A stretch of 64,000 nt of DNA from Triglochin maritima (taxonomy: Eukaryota > Streptophyta > Magnoliopsida > Alismatales > Juncaginaceae), in NCBI GenBank assembly GCA_963682175.1, contig OY821770.1, positions 11,438,501 to 11,502,500 on the forward strand. Direction: 5' to 3'. Below, one piece after another: positions 33,263-56,078 of this stretch. Within the stretch, counting starts at the first letter, position 1, and the number at the start of each line of letters is the position of its first letter. The notes under the pieces are model-generated. The model worked only from the letters and a program-made list of their open reading frames with translations. It searched no databases and was not told the origin of the DNA. Made by a program: the position numbers and the translations under genes.

Positions 33263-35015
33263 TTTTAAAGCCGTAATTTTTTATTTAATAAAAAAAATCC
33301 AAAATTCAAAATTTAAGAATGTTTTTTCCCCAAAACTACTCGGATCGCGGGTGTGACCCGCGATCCTTTCGGCCAAAATTTTTTTCTTCGATTTCTGTTT
33401 TTGTTTTTTCGATTTATTGTTTTTATTTTTTATTGTAATTATTTGTAATTTTTTTTAAATCTTTTTTTTCAAAATATGTTTTCTAATTTATATTATTTTT
33501 TTAAATTTTTTTTAAATTTTTTTTAATTTTTCCAATAATCGACCTCCAAATCACGTCGATAACCTCGGCGTATTGAAATGTTAAGGTATTTTATACAATA
33601 AAAAAACAATTTTTTTAGCCAGATTAATAAATTATTTACAACTGAATATTAAACAAACACTAAAACTAATTAAATAAAACAAAAAATTGGAAACTTTATC
33701 AAAAATTAGTAGGGTGTAGCAAATATTTTTGGAGGTCGATACAGCAAAAAATTAAAAACAAAATTAAAATTTTTTAAAAAATAATAACAATTACAAAACA
33801 TATTTTGAAAACAAATATAATAAAAAACGTAGTTAAAATGATTTAAAAAAAATCAAAACATAAAACAGTGACTTTTTTATTTACTTTTATTGTTTTTGAT
33901 TTTATGTTTTTGATATTTAAAAATTTAATCTGTTTTTTAATATATTTGTTTTTGAAAATAAGTCTTCTAATTCTTATTATTTTTTAAAATGTTTTTATTT
34001 ATTCAAAAAAATTAATTTTGTTTTTAATTTTTTCAAGAATCGACCTCCAAATCACGTCGATACCCGACGTGTATTGAATTGTTAGGGTATTTTATACAAT
34101 ATAAAAACAAAATTTCTTAGTCAGAATAATAAATTATTTACAACTGAATATTAAACAAACCATAAAACTAATTAAAACAAAAAATTGGTAACGTTATCAA
34201 AAATTCGTAGGGTGTACACACATTACAAACATTTTGGAGGTCGATACAGAAAAAAATTAAAAACACAATTAATTTTTTTAAAAAAGTAATAACAATTACA
34301 AAACATATTTTGAAATATATATATATAATATAGTTAAAATGATTTGTAAAAAAATAAAACGTAAAATCAAAAAATAATAAAAGAAAATAAAAAAATCCCG
34401 GATTTTAGTCGTAGTGTTTTTTGTTTTGATTTTTTTAAAATCGTTTTAACTATGTTTTTTATTATTTTTGTTTTCATAATATGTTTTGTAGTTGTTATTA
34501 TTTTTTAAATTTTTTTAATTGTGTTTTTAATTTTTTGCTGTATCGACCTCCAAAAATATTTGCAATGTGTGTACACCCACTAATTTTTGATAACGTTTCC
34601 AATTTTTTATTTTAATTAGTTTTAGTGTTTGTTTAATATTCAATTGTAAATAATTTATTAATCTGGCTAAAAAAATTTGTTTTTTATCGTATAAAATACT
34701 CTAACATTTCAATACGCCGGGTTATCGACGTGATTTGGAGATCGATTATTGGAAAAATTAAAAATAATTTTAAAAAATTTAGAAAAATAATATAAAATAG
34801 AAAACATATTTTGAAAAAAAAAGATTTAAAAAAAATTACAAATAATTACAATAAAAAATAAAAACAGAAAAACAGAAAATCGAAAAAGAAAAAAAAATGG
34901 CGGGGAACGGATCGCGGGTCACACCGCAATCCGAGTAGTTTTGGAAAAAACATTTTTTTTCCTAAATTTCGAATTTTAGATTTTTTTATTAAATAAAAAA
35001 ATTACGGTTTTAAAG
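33263..35015. mobile_element. AT-rich fold-back element with three internal units
   Basis: The outer arms (from 33263 and ending 35015) are imperfect inverted copies sharing TTTTAAAGCCGTAATTTTTT and ACTACTCGGATCGCGGGTGT. Inside, a unit running from ATCGACCTCCAAATCACG to TTTTGGAGGTCGATACAG occurs three times: 33538-33740 and 34030-34245 in one orientation, 34540-34750 in the other. The left arm has a perfect 11-bp-arm palindrome GGATCGCGGGT-GTG-ACCCGCGATCC at 33342-33366. No ORF. It is probably a MITE dimer or fold-back. No clear target duplication found. Confidence 0.75.
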
Positions 35016-36820
35016 TTTAAAAAGAAAGAAAAAAAGCAATATCCAAATATAATTTAGAACTCAGATCAAAATCTATCTATTAGACTATTCTTAAATAAAT
35101 TTCCCGACACGACCATGACACAACGATAACAGTCACTTCAACTGTGCTACCTTTCAGAAAGTGAGAGTGGGGTTTGACTTGTATTGTATGTTAGTTCCAA
35201 AAACCCCAATCGATCACACCAGTTTGGAATCGCATTGATATGACTTTGGTGTTTGGTAAATCTCGTTTTTATTCGCACGTGTTTGTGGTTCGATTCCACA
35301 AAATACAAACCCAAAAATAGTTCCTTAATTTGTTCGACGAGGGCTCTACTCATAATAATGTTTGTCTTTTTGGACATGTTGTGCGTGGAATGGTGATGGT
35401 GGAATTACTTTCTTTTGATCCCATAATTCATGTATAGATAGATGCGTTTTGGTTTTGCATTTATCATCACAATGATTTTCTGATAAGTGTGTGATCACAA
35501 TGATGAACTAATGAGTTTTTGAATACATGTCAATTGCATTTTTATGAATTTAATTTATATGACGATTTTCTTGGACATTGTTATTTCCCCCTATAGTTTC
35601 CATTAAATGACATCTTGTTAATTTCTTGTTCATTTTCCATAGATCACTGGAAATAAGATAATAAATATAGAAGTATGTATTAATGTACCATTTTTGCGTG
35701 TATATGTCAAACTTTTTTGCTTAATATTGCACCCCTGCGCACACATATATTAAGAAAATCACATGAACATAATCTAAAGATTGTCTAACTCCTTTTATCA
35801 AGGAATCATATATACCAATAATATGTACGTCATAGATTATGTTTAAAGAGCGATGTGATGTTTTAGAAGATCATATAACCAACCGATCACTTGTTTTAAA
35901 TGCAAAATATCATATCTTACTTGGAAAGCAACTATGCAGCACTTAATCACACTTTTGCTCATGTAAGTAAGTGGTTATGTGGATTGCTGACATTGCACCG
36001 TCTCATACTCCACATTTTCCTCACTCAACTTTACCCCTTCCAATGGATTTCGTAAGTTGTTATTAACTTAATTATAACTTGGAATTTCGGTATAGCGAAG
36101 GTGTAGGTGCTGAACACTGCAATGGCACTTATAATTGTAGAGATTTGGTTATTTTCATAATCTAAAAGTGCTGCCAACCGATGATCCAAAGGCCTAATCT
36201 AAAGGTTACACCTTTTCTTTTCTTTTTTTGCTGCAAAATATTATCCAACAAAACCACATGCAATCTTACATTTCAAAGTACCATTTGATTACTATTTTTA
36301 CTTGATTGATTATCTTTCAGATATATTTTATGTTTCTTGAGATCGGAGAAGGGACATTTGTCACGAATATTCTTCGTATTTTGTAGTTTTCTTTTTCAGA
36401 CAATATTAGATCATAAATTGATAAATGATTGTGCTGACATCTACGTATGTAATGCTAATGGCCTTCAGAAGACCAGAACTTGTGCACTGGTATCCAAATA
36501 TATTTAGAAATCAATGTACATGTATTTCGTGTTGAATAATTAAGGATGACTTTTTTTAAAGTTTTAAATGCGAACACGTATTAGACAACAAAACTCTTTG
36601 AACCATCACGCCATGGGACATTAAAAAAGGACAGATATAAAATCCAAGATGACCAATCAAACATATATATGATAATGAACATATAATCCGGTCATCCGAT
36701 CCAAAACCTTTGTAGACATATCTATGAAGTCCATTAAGTTTGCACCAACAAGTTAAGGTTGAAATCAAACAACGATTTTGTTGATACAATTACAAATATA
36801 ATCATGTAATACAGTGAGTT
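35016..36820. other. AT-rich intergenic DNA
   Basis: No gene supported. A 76-codon minus-strand ORF (35147-35377) has no family motif. The right end (roughly 36560-36820) may be the other side of the Copia LTR interrupted by the next solo LTR. Confidence 0.45.
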
Positions 36821-36825
36821 ACATA

Positions 36826-38898
36826 TGTAACGTCCCGAAACAGCGGAAGATTTAAAATTTCGAAATAACGAATAAAACTGACAACTCAAGGCGGGAACGT
36901 CACTAATATATAAATATATAAATCCGGGTGCACCCAAAATACATGGAGTTTACAAAAGGTGTACAACTACGATCCAGATGAAAGAAATGAAAATACAAGT
37001 AGTCGTACAATCTCGCAAATGCCGAAGAGGATCCGACTCCAAAGCGCTCCGTCCTCGGTCACCACCCACCCGGACCTACTGTGGTCCTGAAATAAAAAGT
37101 GCAACAACAATGCCTGAGTTTCCTGAAAGGAAACCCCGTATACCAAGCCCTAAATGCATGCAAGACCATCAATGAAACCTATCATACTAGTCATCATGGC
37201 ATGGCATCAATGCGATACATAAAACAATCCCTCAACGGGTAAACAGACCCACTACGGGGTAAACAATCCCACCACGGGGAACCACAGGACCTCTGTCCGC
37301 AAACTGTAGGGGTCCCACTCTGAGACCTACCGTAGGCACATACGGTCTAGCAGAAGGTACGCAACGAACCCCACACGCGACTACTCTAGTCAAGGGATCG
37401 GTGAGGAGCGTCCGCACGCCTGCGCGAAGTAGAAATCAGCTGAAATCTCGAGGTCAACACCTCACCAACGGGGCCGTCGCCCAGGTCGGTCCACTCATCT
37501 GGAGGAGCCCGTCCAGACTACCCTGCCGGAAAAGATCGTCGGCAGTCCATACCCTCACCGGAACAGCATCGGTGGGACACCATCGCCCGGAAACGTCGTC
37601 GGACGGCACTTCCGCCGGAACAGCATCGGCAGAACAATCATCACCCGGAACAGCATCGGGTGGAACAATCATCGCCTCGTCTACACGAGCGATCCGAGCT
37701 CAAACAGCCCGCAGGGTCAACATGCTCCAACGAGCCGTGCACCTCGTGCACCGGGATCCTCAATCCCTCAGGCCTGCTACTCTACTGTGAGTCAGAACAT
37801 CAAGGCTACGTCGCCCTCCATCTGTGGAGACGACACGTCCCAGATACCCACACTCTTCCACACGGCGGTCCCTGGGCAGGCACGCAGAACGCACCCACCG
37901 TCACCTCCCGGCTCACGCGCTAAGCGAGGACACGGGTTTCCGTGGACAGAGTTGACATCTCACTAGGACAAGAAAACCAGTACTGTGCCCCATCGGTCGA
38001 CCGAATCAGGCAAACCGGTCGACCGAAACCAACAGTAACGGTCGAACGGATTTCCTCCAAACGGTCGAACAAAGTGCCCAAAACTCCGTCTCCAATCGGT
38101 CGAACCAGCGGGAAGAACCGGTCGACCGGACAGGTCAAAATCCTAGGTCTGACTAAGTCAAAATCAATTCAACTATCGGTCGACCGACTCAAGGGTCCCG
38201 GTCGACCGAATATTACAGGGTCAGCCTAGTAATTCTAAGTCATATAATCGGTCGAACGCATATACTAATCGGTCGAACCAACAATCAATAAACAACAACA
38301 ACTTAAGTTCCGGTCGAACCACAAGGCTCGGTCGACCGGAAACAGGCAACATCAAACACAAACCCACGAAATTTGGCATAACCGGTCGACCGCCCCAAGG
38401 CATCGTCCGACCGGTTCTGGGCAAAAACATCAAATTACACTAGCACCGGTCGACCGCCCGAAGGCACCGGTCGACCGTTGGTCGACAGCAACCTTGCACC
38501 AGCCAAGGATTTTACGCCGTTTTCTTGTCGCCGGCGAGGTCTCCGACCTCCCGTGACCGACCCAAACTTCCCCCAACATGGAGAATCACAAAACACACTA
38601 ATGCTTGGCATACCTCGAGAGAGAGACGAATCCGCCGGAGCAACACTCACGCCCGTCGCCTCCGAAGACCTCCTCACGTTCCTCCCTCGTGCTCGCCTCC
38701 ACCACGTCGCCGAAGATCTTCTCCTCCTGGTCGCCGGAACAAGGGAAGGTGGTGAGATGGTGGTGAGTGGAAGGAGAATGGAGAGAAAAGAAGCAAACGA
38801 GATGGGTTGGGTGTTTTTAAACCAAAACCCCACACCAACCCTACACCCCTACCATACCTCCCTCCATACCTCTCCATACCTCATACACCCACCCCATA

Positions 38899-38930
<32 letters not shown>

Positions 38931-38943
38931 ACACGTCTTTACA
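36826..38943 (-). mobile_element. Solo Gypsy LTR, minus strand (2118 bp)
   Basis: Plus-strand ends TGTAACGTCCCG and GTCTTTACA, flanked by perfect ACATA duplications (36821-36825, 38944-38948). On the minus strand it shows the CT-rich leader (38905-38931), GAGGTATGCC donor (38616), palindrome array (37990-38480), GGGGTTTCC..GGAAACTCAGGCAT stem-loop (37106-37135) and an acceptor region near 37090. It is inserted in a Copia LTR remnant. Confidence 0.95.
37990..38480. repeat. CGGTCGACCG palindrome-pair array (minus-strand LTR)
   Basis: About fifteen exact or near copies, mostly paired (for example at 37998 and 38023, and at 38449 and 38468), with the same spacing class as the other LTRs. Confidence 0.9.
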
Positions 38944-38948
38944 ACATA

Positions 38949-39722
38949 TGTCGAATAAATATTCCGTAAGGATCCAGATAAAATCAACATACAAAAACAT
39001 ATATAGGAAAACAAGAAACGAAAGAACAGTGATTAGAGACGATCTCAAAGACCGAGCCGTCGGAAGACGACTTGCCTCAGAGAAAATATCGGCCCACATA
39101 CAAGTGCGTTTGATGGTGTGCCGGTTTTCTCCCAGAATAGAACGGTCACACCGTCGATCAGGCGCACACCGGAGTCGACGGACCACGAAAACAGCGTGGA
39201 ACCTCGCAAGAATCGGTAGCCGGAGAACTCTGGATTCAGAGACCTAAAATCGCCAGAGAGGGACGGTTTTCGTAGAGAGAGGATGAGAATAAAACGTGTG
39301 TTTACAAGAGAAAATCGACTGTGATATATGTATTTAATCTTGTAACGGTCAATGACTTAATTGCAAAAATAATTAACATGAGGTCCAAAAATTAAATACA
39401 CCTATCACCCTGATGCTAAAGCCTCTAATTTCCCCCAAAACCCCCGCTGCCTCGCCACGCCCCGGACCAGGACGGGACGGGCGGGCGCGCAGGCGTGTGT
39501 GGAGAATTATCTCATCCTCTCCTTCCACATACAAAGGGTCAAGTGAATAGGATGTTTATCAACATCTTTCAACTTGTCAGCTTCACCAATGTGAGACTAA
39601 AAGTGAGGTGAGCACATGACACATGGGGCAAAAGTTCTCATCTTCATCTCAACATTGGATTTCTTCAATTGAGTTATTCATGAGTCTAGCTCAAACTCAA
39701 TAATCCAACAAATTTCCCCTCG
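38949..39722 (-). mobile_element. Copia-type LTR remnant, minus strand
   Basis: On the minus strand a candidate LTR starts TGTTGGATTATTGAG at 39710, directly after a purine-rich GAGGGGAAATT (39711-39721), as expected of a polypurine tract. It runs leftwards through CGGTTTTCTCCC-type GC-rich DNA until interrupted at 38948 by the solo Gypsy LTR. Its remaining end should lie left of 36821 but was not located. Almost no internal region is recognisable. The start sequence is common in plant Copia LTRs; assignment is moderate. Confidence 0.5.
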
Positions 39723-40435
39723 TATCGAACGAGAAATCAAACATCCAAATTATCCATCTTCTTCTTTCAATAATCAAATATCACCATTCCTTTTGTGCTT
39801 CTCCTCACCAAATGTTTCTATTTCACAACATTTTCTTCTCATTATTTTCTAGACTTTCCATTATTTTCTTCGCACAATAGTAGAGGCAGGAATCAATACA
39901 AATCAGTGATTTTTTTTGAAAGCGACAAATTCTCTCGGGCCAGAATTCGATGAAAATTCACGTAAAATATGCCAAAAGGTAAAATATAAAATGCGTCCAA
40001 CTGGAAGTTTGATTCCAAGATCGGAGAGAATAATTATCCTATACCTCCAGAGGTGCTATGGAGAATAATTAGTTAATGAAGTGTGTAAATTGCAATTACC
40101 TTTCCTTCTCCTTCTAAAGATACAGCTGTGTACTGACCCGTGCAATTTTTTTTAATTTAACTGCTTTACAATAAAGAAACAAGCTTTAGGTCATCAGAGG
40201 ACGAATGTTTTCAAAACATTGACGCTGATGATGATTAGTAAGTTAAATATATACTGCTAACTGCTCTCGTCGTCACAATTCACGTACACAAGACACAACC
40301 AGAAGTTACTTAGAATGTTGCTTGGAGAACTTTGCATGTCCAGTCTTGCAGATATGATTATATACATATATGGACCTCATACATGAATTAGCTGATATAC
40401 CTTCAATCGGAAACCCTTTACTACATTTTGTCATC
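39723..40435. other. AT-rich intergenic DNA
   Basis: Possibly includes the degraded 3' internal end of the Copia remnant at its left. Otherwise nothing recognisable. Confidence 0.4.
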
Positions 40436-40925
40436 TTGAAATATTTCTCGATTTCACTTTGACCCTCTTAACTTTAAAATTGGATGATCAACACTCTTAC
40501 ACTTTCGTTTTATAACACTTTGTCATTTGAGTTTCAAAAATCCATTATTGTTCAACATATTTACCGTTATTTTCCGATTTTTCTACGTCGTATACCTAAT
40601 ACACTAATAGTCCTAATTTTATGTTAAGTTTGAATCAAACTGGAGGTCAGATTTCGGATCTAGTCCTAATTTTATGTTAAGTTTGAATCAAATGTGATTC
40701 AAATTCCAACCAAATTATACATCCGATTTAATTAGAACTTTAACATAAAATTAGGATTATGAGTATTTTAGGCAAACAACGCAAAAAAATAAAAAATAAT
40801 GATGAATACATGCTAAAATAATGAATTCTTAAATTTAAGGTGATGAATTACAAAACAAAAGTATAAGAGTGGTGATTGTCGTCATTTAAAGTTCAATGAT
40901 GTAAAGTAAAATCATGACATAATTC
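40436..40925. mobile_element. Fold-back MITE (about 490 bp)
   Basis: The two halves are imperfect inverted copies of about 200 bp: the left arm (from ATTTCACTTTGACC through CACTCTTACACTTTCGTTTT) matches the reverse complement of the right arm. The centre includes TCCTAATTTTATGTTAAG (40612, repeated directly at 40664) and its inverse CTTTAACATAAAATTAGGA near 40740. No ORF and no clear target duplication. Confidence 0.7.
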
Positions 40926-42144
40926 ATGAAAACAAACTGTATTTAAACATATGTTTATGACTAATCTCTTGTTGCGTTTGTTTTCATGAAAATTAAAAAC
41001 AATAAATTCATTTCTGTTGGCAAGCTTATGTTATGGTCATCATCAGCAGTGATCATGTTTTAAAGATCACAACCATCATTCTCCTCCACATCAGCACAAT
41101 ATTTACTCCTACAATCTTTACACTATTCACTCATCAATAGTGATCTTATCCCACTACTTTCTCTTTCCTCCACCTCACTTTCTTCTCTATTATTTTATGT
41201 TTCCCCCCACCAACCAATATACAACTTAATTCATTTACATCATTTAATGTAATTAATTAATAATTACGAAAATCAACAATAACTTAATTAATTAAAAAAT
41301 TGGAAAATTCAAAACAAATATTATTTAATATTAATAATGTATTACAAGTAATAGCAGGAAATGTGTGTGTATTTTTGAATCCGACGAATGCCCAACCCTA
41401 AATACAGAAAGTCCCCTCACTCGTCCTGGACTCCTGACAGTGTGAAAAAGGCAAAAGCTAGAGGAAAAAATATGGTTTCCGGGCAACCCAATGTACGTCT
41501 CTATATTGCTTGTTCCCAACCCGAATATTCGTTGAAGGTAAAAAAAACTTCTCATAATGGAGAAGGAAAAACTGGAATATCATAAATTAAAACTTCGACA
41601 CAAAGAAAATAAAGACAAGAAAGACTTGTTGATGATGTTGCTGAATAAGGAAAATACAATTGTATAAGTATGATTTATTTATTAAATCAACTTTATGTAT
41701 TGTTGTTTAAATGTAATTTTAAGTTGGTCTTAAAAATATTGTGAATTTTAGTAACTTATGTTGTTCATTTGTTTTTTTATTTAATTTTAGCTTCAGGAAA
41801 AAAAGTTGAATAATAATTTAAATTAGATTAACAATTATTTAATTTAGTTGAAAAAATTATTGAAAAAAATTAATTGAATAAATTAATCATAATAACTAAT
41901 AACAAGTAATTAACAAAAACATTAACAAAAAAATCACAAACAAAAAAATAATAATTTAATGGGGGGGGGACCCACTCACTTGGATCACGGACCCCACTGT
42001 TAGCCGCGCAGGAACAATACTAGTGTGCCCCATGTAGCAGCGCACGATCCGAAGGGCACCTGTTGCCTAACCGTGACACTAACAATTTTACATATTCATG
42101 CATATATTTCAAGTGTTTTGGGAATTATTTGTGGTATACATGTA
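40926..42144. other. AT-rich intergenic DNA
   Basis: No supported gene. A 65-codon ORF at 41388-41585 has no recognised domain. A G8 run at 41961-41968 precedes a GC-richer patch of about 100 bp. Confidence 0.45.
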
Positions 42145-42396
42145 TCAGCACTAGGGGTGTAATCGATCCCTAATCGAGCGATCCGAGGACGCTCGGGATC
42201 GGCTCGATATAAAAGTATCCGTGCTCGCTGGTCGCTCGATAAGAGTTTCGAGCCAAAAACATCGCTCGTGCTCGACTCGACTCGATCTGTGCTCGCTAGT
42301 GGCTCGGCTCGCTCAAGTGCTCGATAAGAGGAGATGATGGAGAGGGAAACGACGGTGAGGAACACAACGGCGGAGGCAGCGACGATGGAGACGACA
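42145..42396. mobile_element. hAT-like GC-rich element end (tentative)
   Basis: It starts ACTAGGGGTGTAATCGATCC, a hAT-like terminus, followed by many GCTCG / CGAGC phrases. The opposite end was not found. The following solo LTR (42402) is inserted in the GC-rich sequence that continues at 43145. Confidence 0.35.
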
Positions 42397-42401
42397 GAGA
42401 C

Positions 42402-43144
42402 TGTAATATCCTGAATTTTTTAGTTTAGGTAATAATCAAATATCTTAATGGACTAATTAAGATTGTTGGATGATTGTGTGGTTTTAGGAGAAGATGGAAT
42501 TTTGAGAAGAATATTGAGAAGAAAAAGATGGAGATTTTGAGGCAAGTACTGATTCGTTATTCTTCAGTTTCATATCATGTCTGTCTCTCTTGATATTCGT
42601 AGTTGCATGCATGTTGAGCATTAATATTGATTTTATGGATATGCATATGATTGCATGGTGGTGTTTCGGTCGACATGTCCTGTGACTATGTGTATGTTTC
42701 TAGCAGAGCAACTTAGGAAAGAGCTGCCTAACGGACAGCGTGGAGCCACCCGAGAGAGGAAAGGGCTGCCTGTCGTTAGTGTGGAGCTACCAGGTGTGCG
42801 TCTGACAGATTGATAGATTTCAGAAGCATAGGATGTTGTCGAATCTGAATGGGGGTTTCAAATTGATATGCATGCATTTTATTTGTGATGCATGCCTCTT
42901 GATTGTGCTTATTGACTGAATGTCATATTCTGTATTATTTTCCACATGATTATGATTCTGATTGATTGATGGTTGGTACTTGCGGGCTGTCGAGCTCACA
43001 AATTGTTGATTATATTTTTCAGATTAATTATGGGTCTATCAGATGGATTTAAATATCAGAATACGCAGCGGTCAGGATCGTGGATCGTATCTTAACGCAT
43101 CGGGTTCGGGCGGGTGATCAGTTGTCCGGGCTCGGGACGTTATA
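42402..43144 (+). mobile_element. Short solo LTR (743 bp) with GAGAC duplication
   Basis: TGTAATATCCTG..CGGGACGTTATA is flanked by perfect GAGAC repeats (42397-42401, 43145-43149). The 3' end matches the CGGGACGTTACA end of the long LTRs except that the last dinucleotide is TA, not CA. It lacks the palindrome array apart from one CGGTCGAC at 42668, so it is a different or shortened family. Confidence 0.85.
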
Positions 43145-43149
43145 GAGAC

Positions 43150-44620
43150 AACGACAAGACGGTGGTGTGGTGACCTTGGCGTTCTCCTAGTCGTCGTTGA
43201 ACTTGTACCATACATAAACAACAACAAAAACCCCTAAAAATTCCACCTTTAAGCCACATTCATCGCTCATTCAAACCACCCAAACCAAGGAAGGATAAAA
43301 TAAAAGAGGACTCTTGATGCCAGAGAGGCGGTTGAAGACGATGACGTGATGTTGTAGAGGCTGTTGAGGGTGACGTAGAGGTCAACATTGCCGACGATGG
43401 CAAGCTTGGGAAGGCCGGAGGCGCGGTGGCCAAGGATCTTGATGCTATTGAAGTTCATCGTCGACGAGGGGTTCGAATCTCTGAAGGGAATGGAGTGGGT
43501 TATGGATTTTATGGTTTCGGTGGGATTTTGGTGTTTGTGGGCATCTTTGACGTTTGTAGGGATGTAACAGTATTATTTCACTAGGTTTTTAGAGGTATAT
43601 CGTGCAAATGTTCCAAGAATAATTTGAGTTGTTTGCCATGCGACCGTATTGATATCGCCACCCTTTTCAAAGTAATCTTCACTGTTTTGTGATTAGTTAA
43701 TGTACCTTCATTGTAAAATAATAGCATTAGCATATAATAATACTATAGACACCACAGCACAGGTCATGCACCACACAACTTTATATGCTTAATCCTTCCA
43801 ATGGATCCAAGATTTTGTTAACTGCACATGAGGTTGTAATGTCTGTCTGGCAAGTGGTCGCGTTATATGTGTAAGATATAATAAATAAAGTTACTACACT
43901 GTGTAGACATAATATAATGTTGTCTAGCTTTGTGTTTTTTGTTGTTTTACTCGTATTCAAAGTTGAAATGTTTACCACTCTCAACGTATCAATCCACATC
44001 ACACCAAAATGATTGTGACGTGTTTGCTTTGAAGTTGTGCTTGATTATTGTTTGCTTTGAAGTTGTGCTTGATTATTGGCTTGTTTTCTATTCCTGAACA
44101 GACCATCATATGTATAATTTAACATAGCAAAATAACTTTGCATGCAATATATTATACATAGATCCTTCAAAAAAGATAAGGGGTACAAAATGGATAGAGA
44201 GCCAACTAAGATTGTGAACCCGATTAGAACATTGAGAGGAAGGTAGTCGTGTGTTGGGGAATTTGAACCTACCGAGCAATCACACGAAGCAAAAATAACA
44301 AACACGCAATCTACAAGATACGATTTTATGCGGAAAACTCTTGCTAGAAAAACCACGGAACGCCTCAAATCCCAATTCACTATCTTTTGCAAATGTTACA
44401 TCATACAAAACCCTAAAATTAATATGGTGTTTATAAGAGTATACAAGGAAACAATTAAGTCTTAGTTCTTGCCAAACTAAGGACCTGCCGATTTTGCATC
44501 TGCATGACTCAAACCACCAAACCAACTAACCATCCAAAATCCATATCCCTCCTCGTTCCCTCCACCGCTTCCATCCAATCCAAACAAACCCATGATTTTG
44601 TCTTTATTCTCACTCCAACA
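43150..44620. other. Upstream region of ABCC5
   Basis: A minus-strand open stretch (43267-43458) is not recognised. A perfect 28-bp tandem duplication beginning TTTGCTTTGAAG lies at 44023-44050 and 44051-44078. Bases 44230-44420 resemble the AAAAACCACGG-containing remnant at 11880-12010. No convincing TATA box could be assigned for ABCC5. Confidence 0.45.
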
Positions 44621-44674
44621 ACACACACACTCTCTCTCTCTCTCTCAAGAGAGAGAGAGAGAGAGAGTGTGTGT
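44621..44674 (+). promoter_or_regulatory. Long AC/TC-GA/GT hairpin in ABCC5 leader
   Basis: (AC)5(TC)8 - AA - (GA)9(GT)4 forms an inverted repeat able to fold as a stem of about 24 bp with almost no loop. It ends about 77 bp before the predicted start codon, so it is probably in the promoter or 5' untranslated region. Confidence 0.7.
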
Positions 44675-44751
44675 CACCTCGTCCTCTAACCCCACCCAAC
44701 AATGCCCTTCCCCTTCAAAACCCTCCTCTCCTCCTCCTCACCTCCCACTCC

Positions 44752-55058
<10,307 letters not shown>

Positions 55059-56078
55059 ATGAACTAATGTCCCTAGGTTACTTTCTCCGAGTAGAAAGGC
55101 TGTCGACATGTGCCTACTAGAACTAACAACACGTCACTGACTTAGCCATCTATGACAATAAGTGCTGGCAGAGTATGTAGCCGAGTGGTAAAAACAAGAA
55201 AAACAGTGACCCGTGGAGGGCACTGATGATTCGGCTGCAGCATTGGGAAAATATCTGTATATTTATCGAGAATAATTTTCTGGGAGGTGATGCAGATTTT
55301 GTTTCCTGTTGGGTTGATAATTAGGCGAATCCATCGCCAATGTACGTGTACGTCATGGGTTATATTGTAGCATAAGTTGGTGGCACAGCAACTCAAGGTT
55401 TTACCCTTATTCGCCTGGGGTTTGCCGATGATAAGGTAGGTTTTTTTAGTGATAGAACAATATTTGTTAGTCAGATGTAATGTAATCGGAATGGTAATTA
55501 AATCCACATGTATTTATGTCTCCAGTCTTCTGCAAGTTTCCCCCCCCACTATTGTATGTTGATATGATCTGCTAATTTCATTTCATAGACAATGGATACA
55601 ATCTGTTAAATTGTTTTTTTTTCTGAAGACACATAATGAAATGTCTAATTTATTGGTGGATTGTACGTAGTACTGTGTACTATTTTTGTACTGGTGTTTT
55701 GCTAATTGTGTTTTTCTTATGTCTTTGTTCAGTTCATTTTCGTTGCCAGGTACATAGGCTTACTGGGTGGTATGTTGGTTCGGCTCTGTTCAACGAGAGG
55801 CTGGTTGGTTCAAGATGAAGCTTCAGTGTTAATTTGATTTTGGTGAGGTTATGGATCTGTATTTGAAGTTTGTAGTCATAAACAGGTAGTCGGCAATACG
55901 TAGAAAAGTAAAGGGATCGTCAAAATCGCAAGTCAACTTCGTCTATTTTTGCTTGAAACTGATGCGGTAAAATGGTGGTACAACATGGGTTGTCGATTAT
56001 TTTTTTTAAAAAAAAGGGTGGTTGATTAAGGAACATGCGTGGTTGATTTGCACGACGATCTATAATGATTTGATACGA
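55059..56078. other. ABCC5 3' flank
   Basis: Includes the 3' untranslated region. No other gene or element recognised. It ends at the GGTTG target site of the Copia element (56079-56083). Confidence 0.5.

Noticed and set aside
38478..38969. 163-codon plus-strand ORF
   Set aside because: It runs antisense through the leader region of the minus-strand solo LTR and ends beyond its target duplication; no domain.
41388..41585. 65-codon ORF
   Set aside because: No recognised motif, no neighbouring exons, AT-rich surroundings; could be chance.
44671..44751. Upstream extension of the ABCC5 frame
   Set aside because: The frame is open but begins with GTG inside the hairpin; the first ATG in frame is at 44752.
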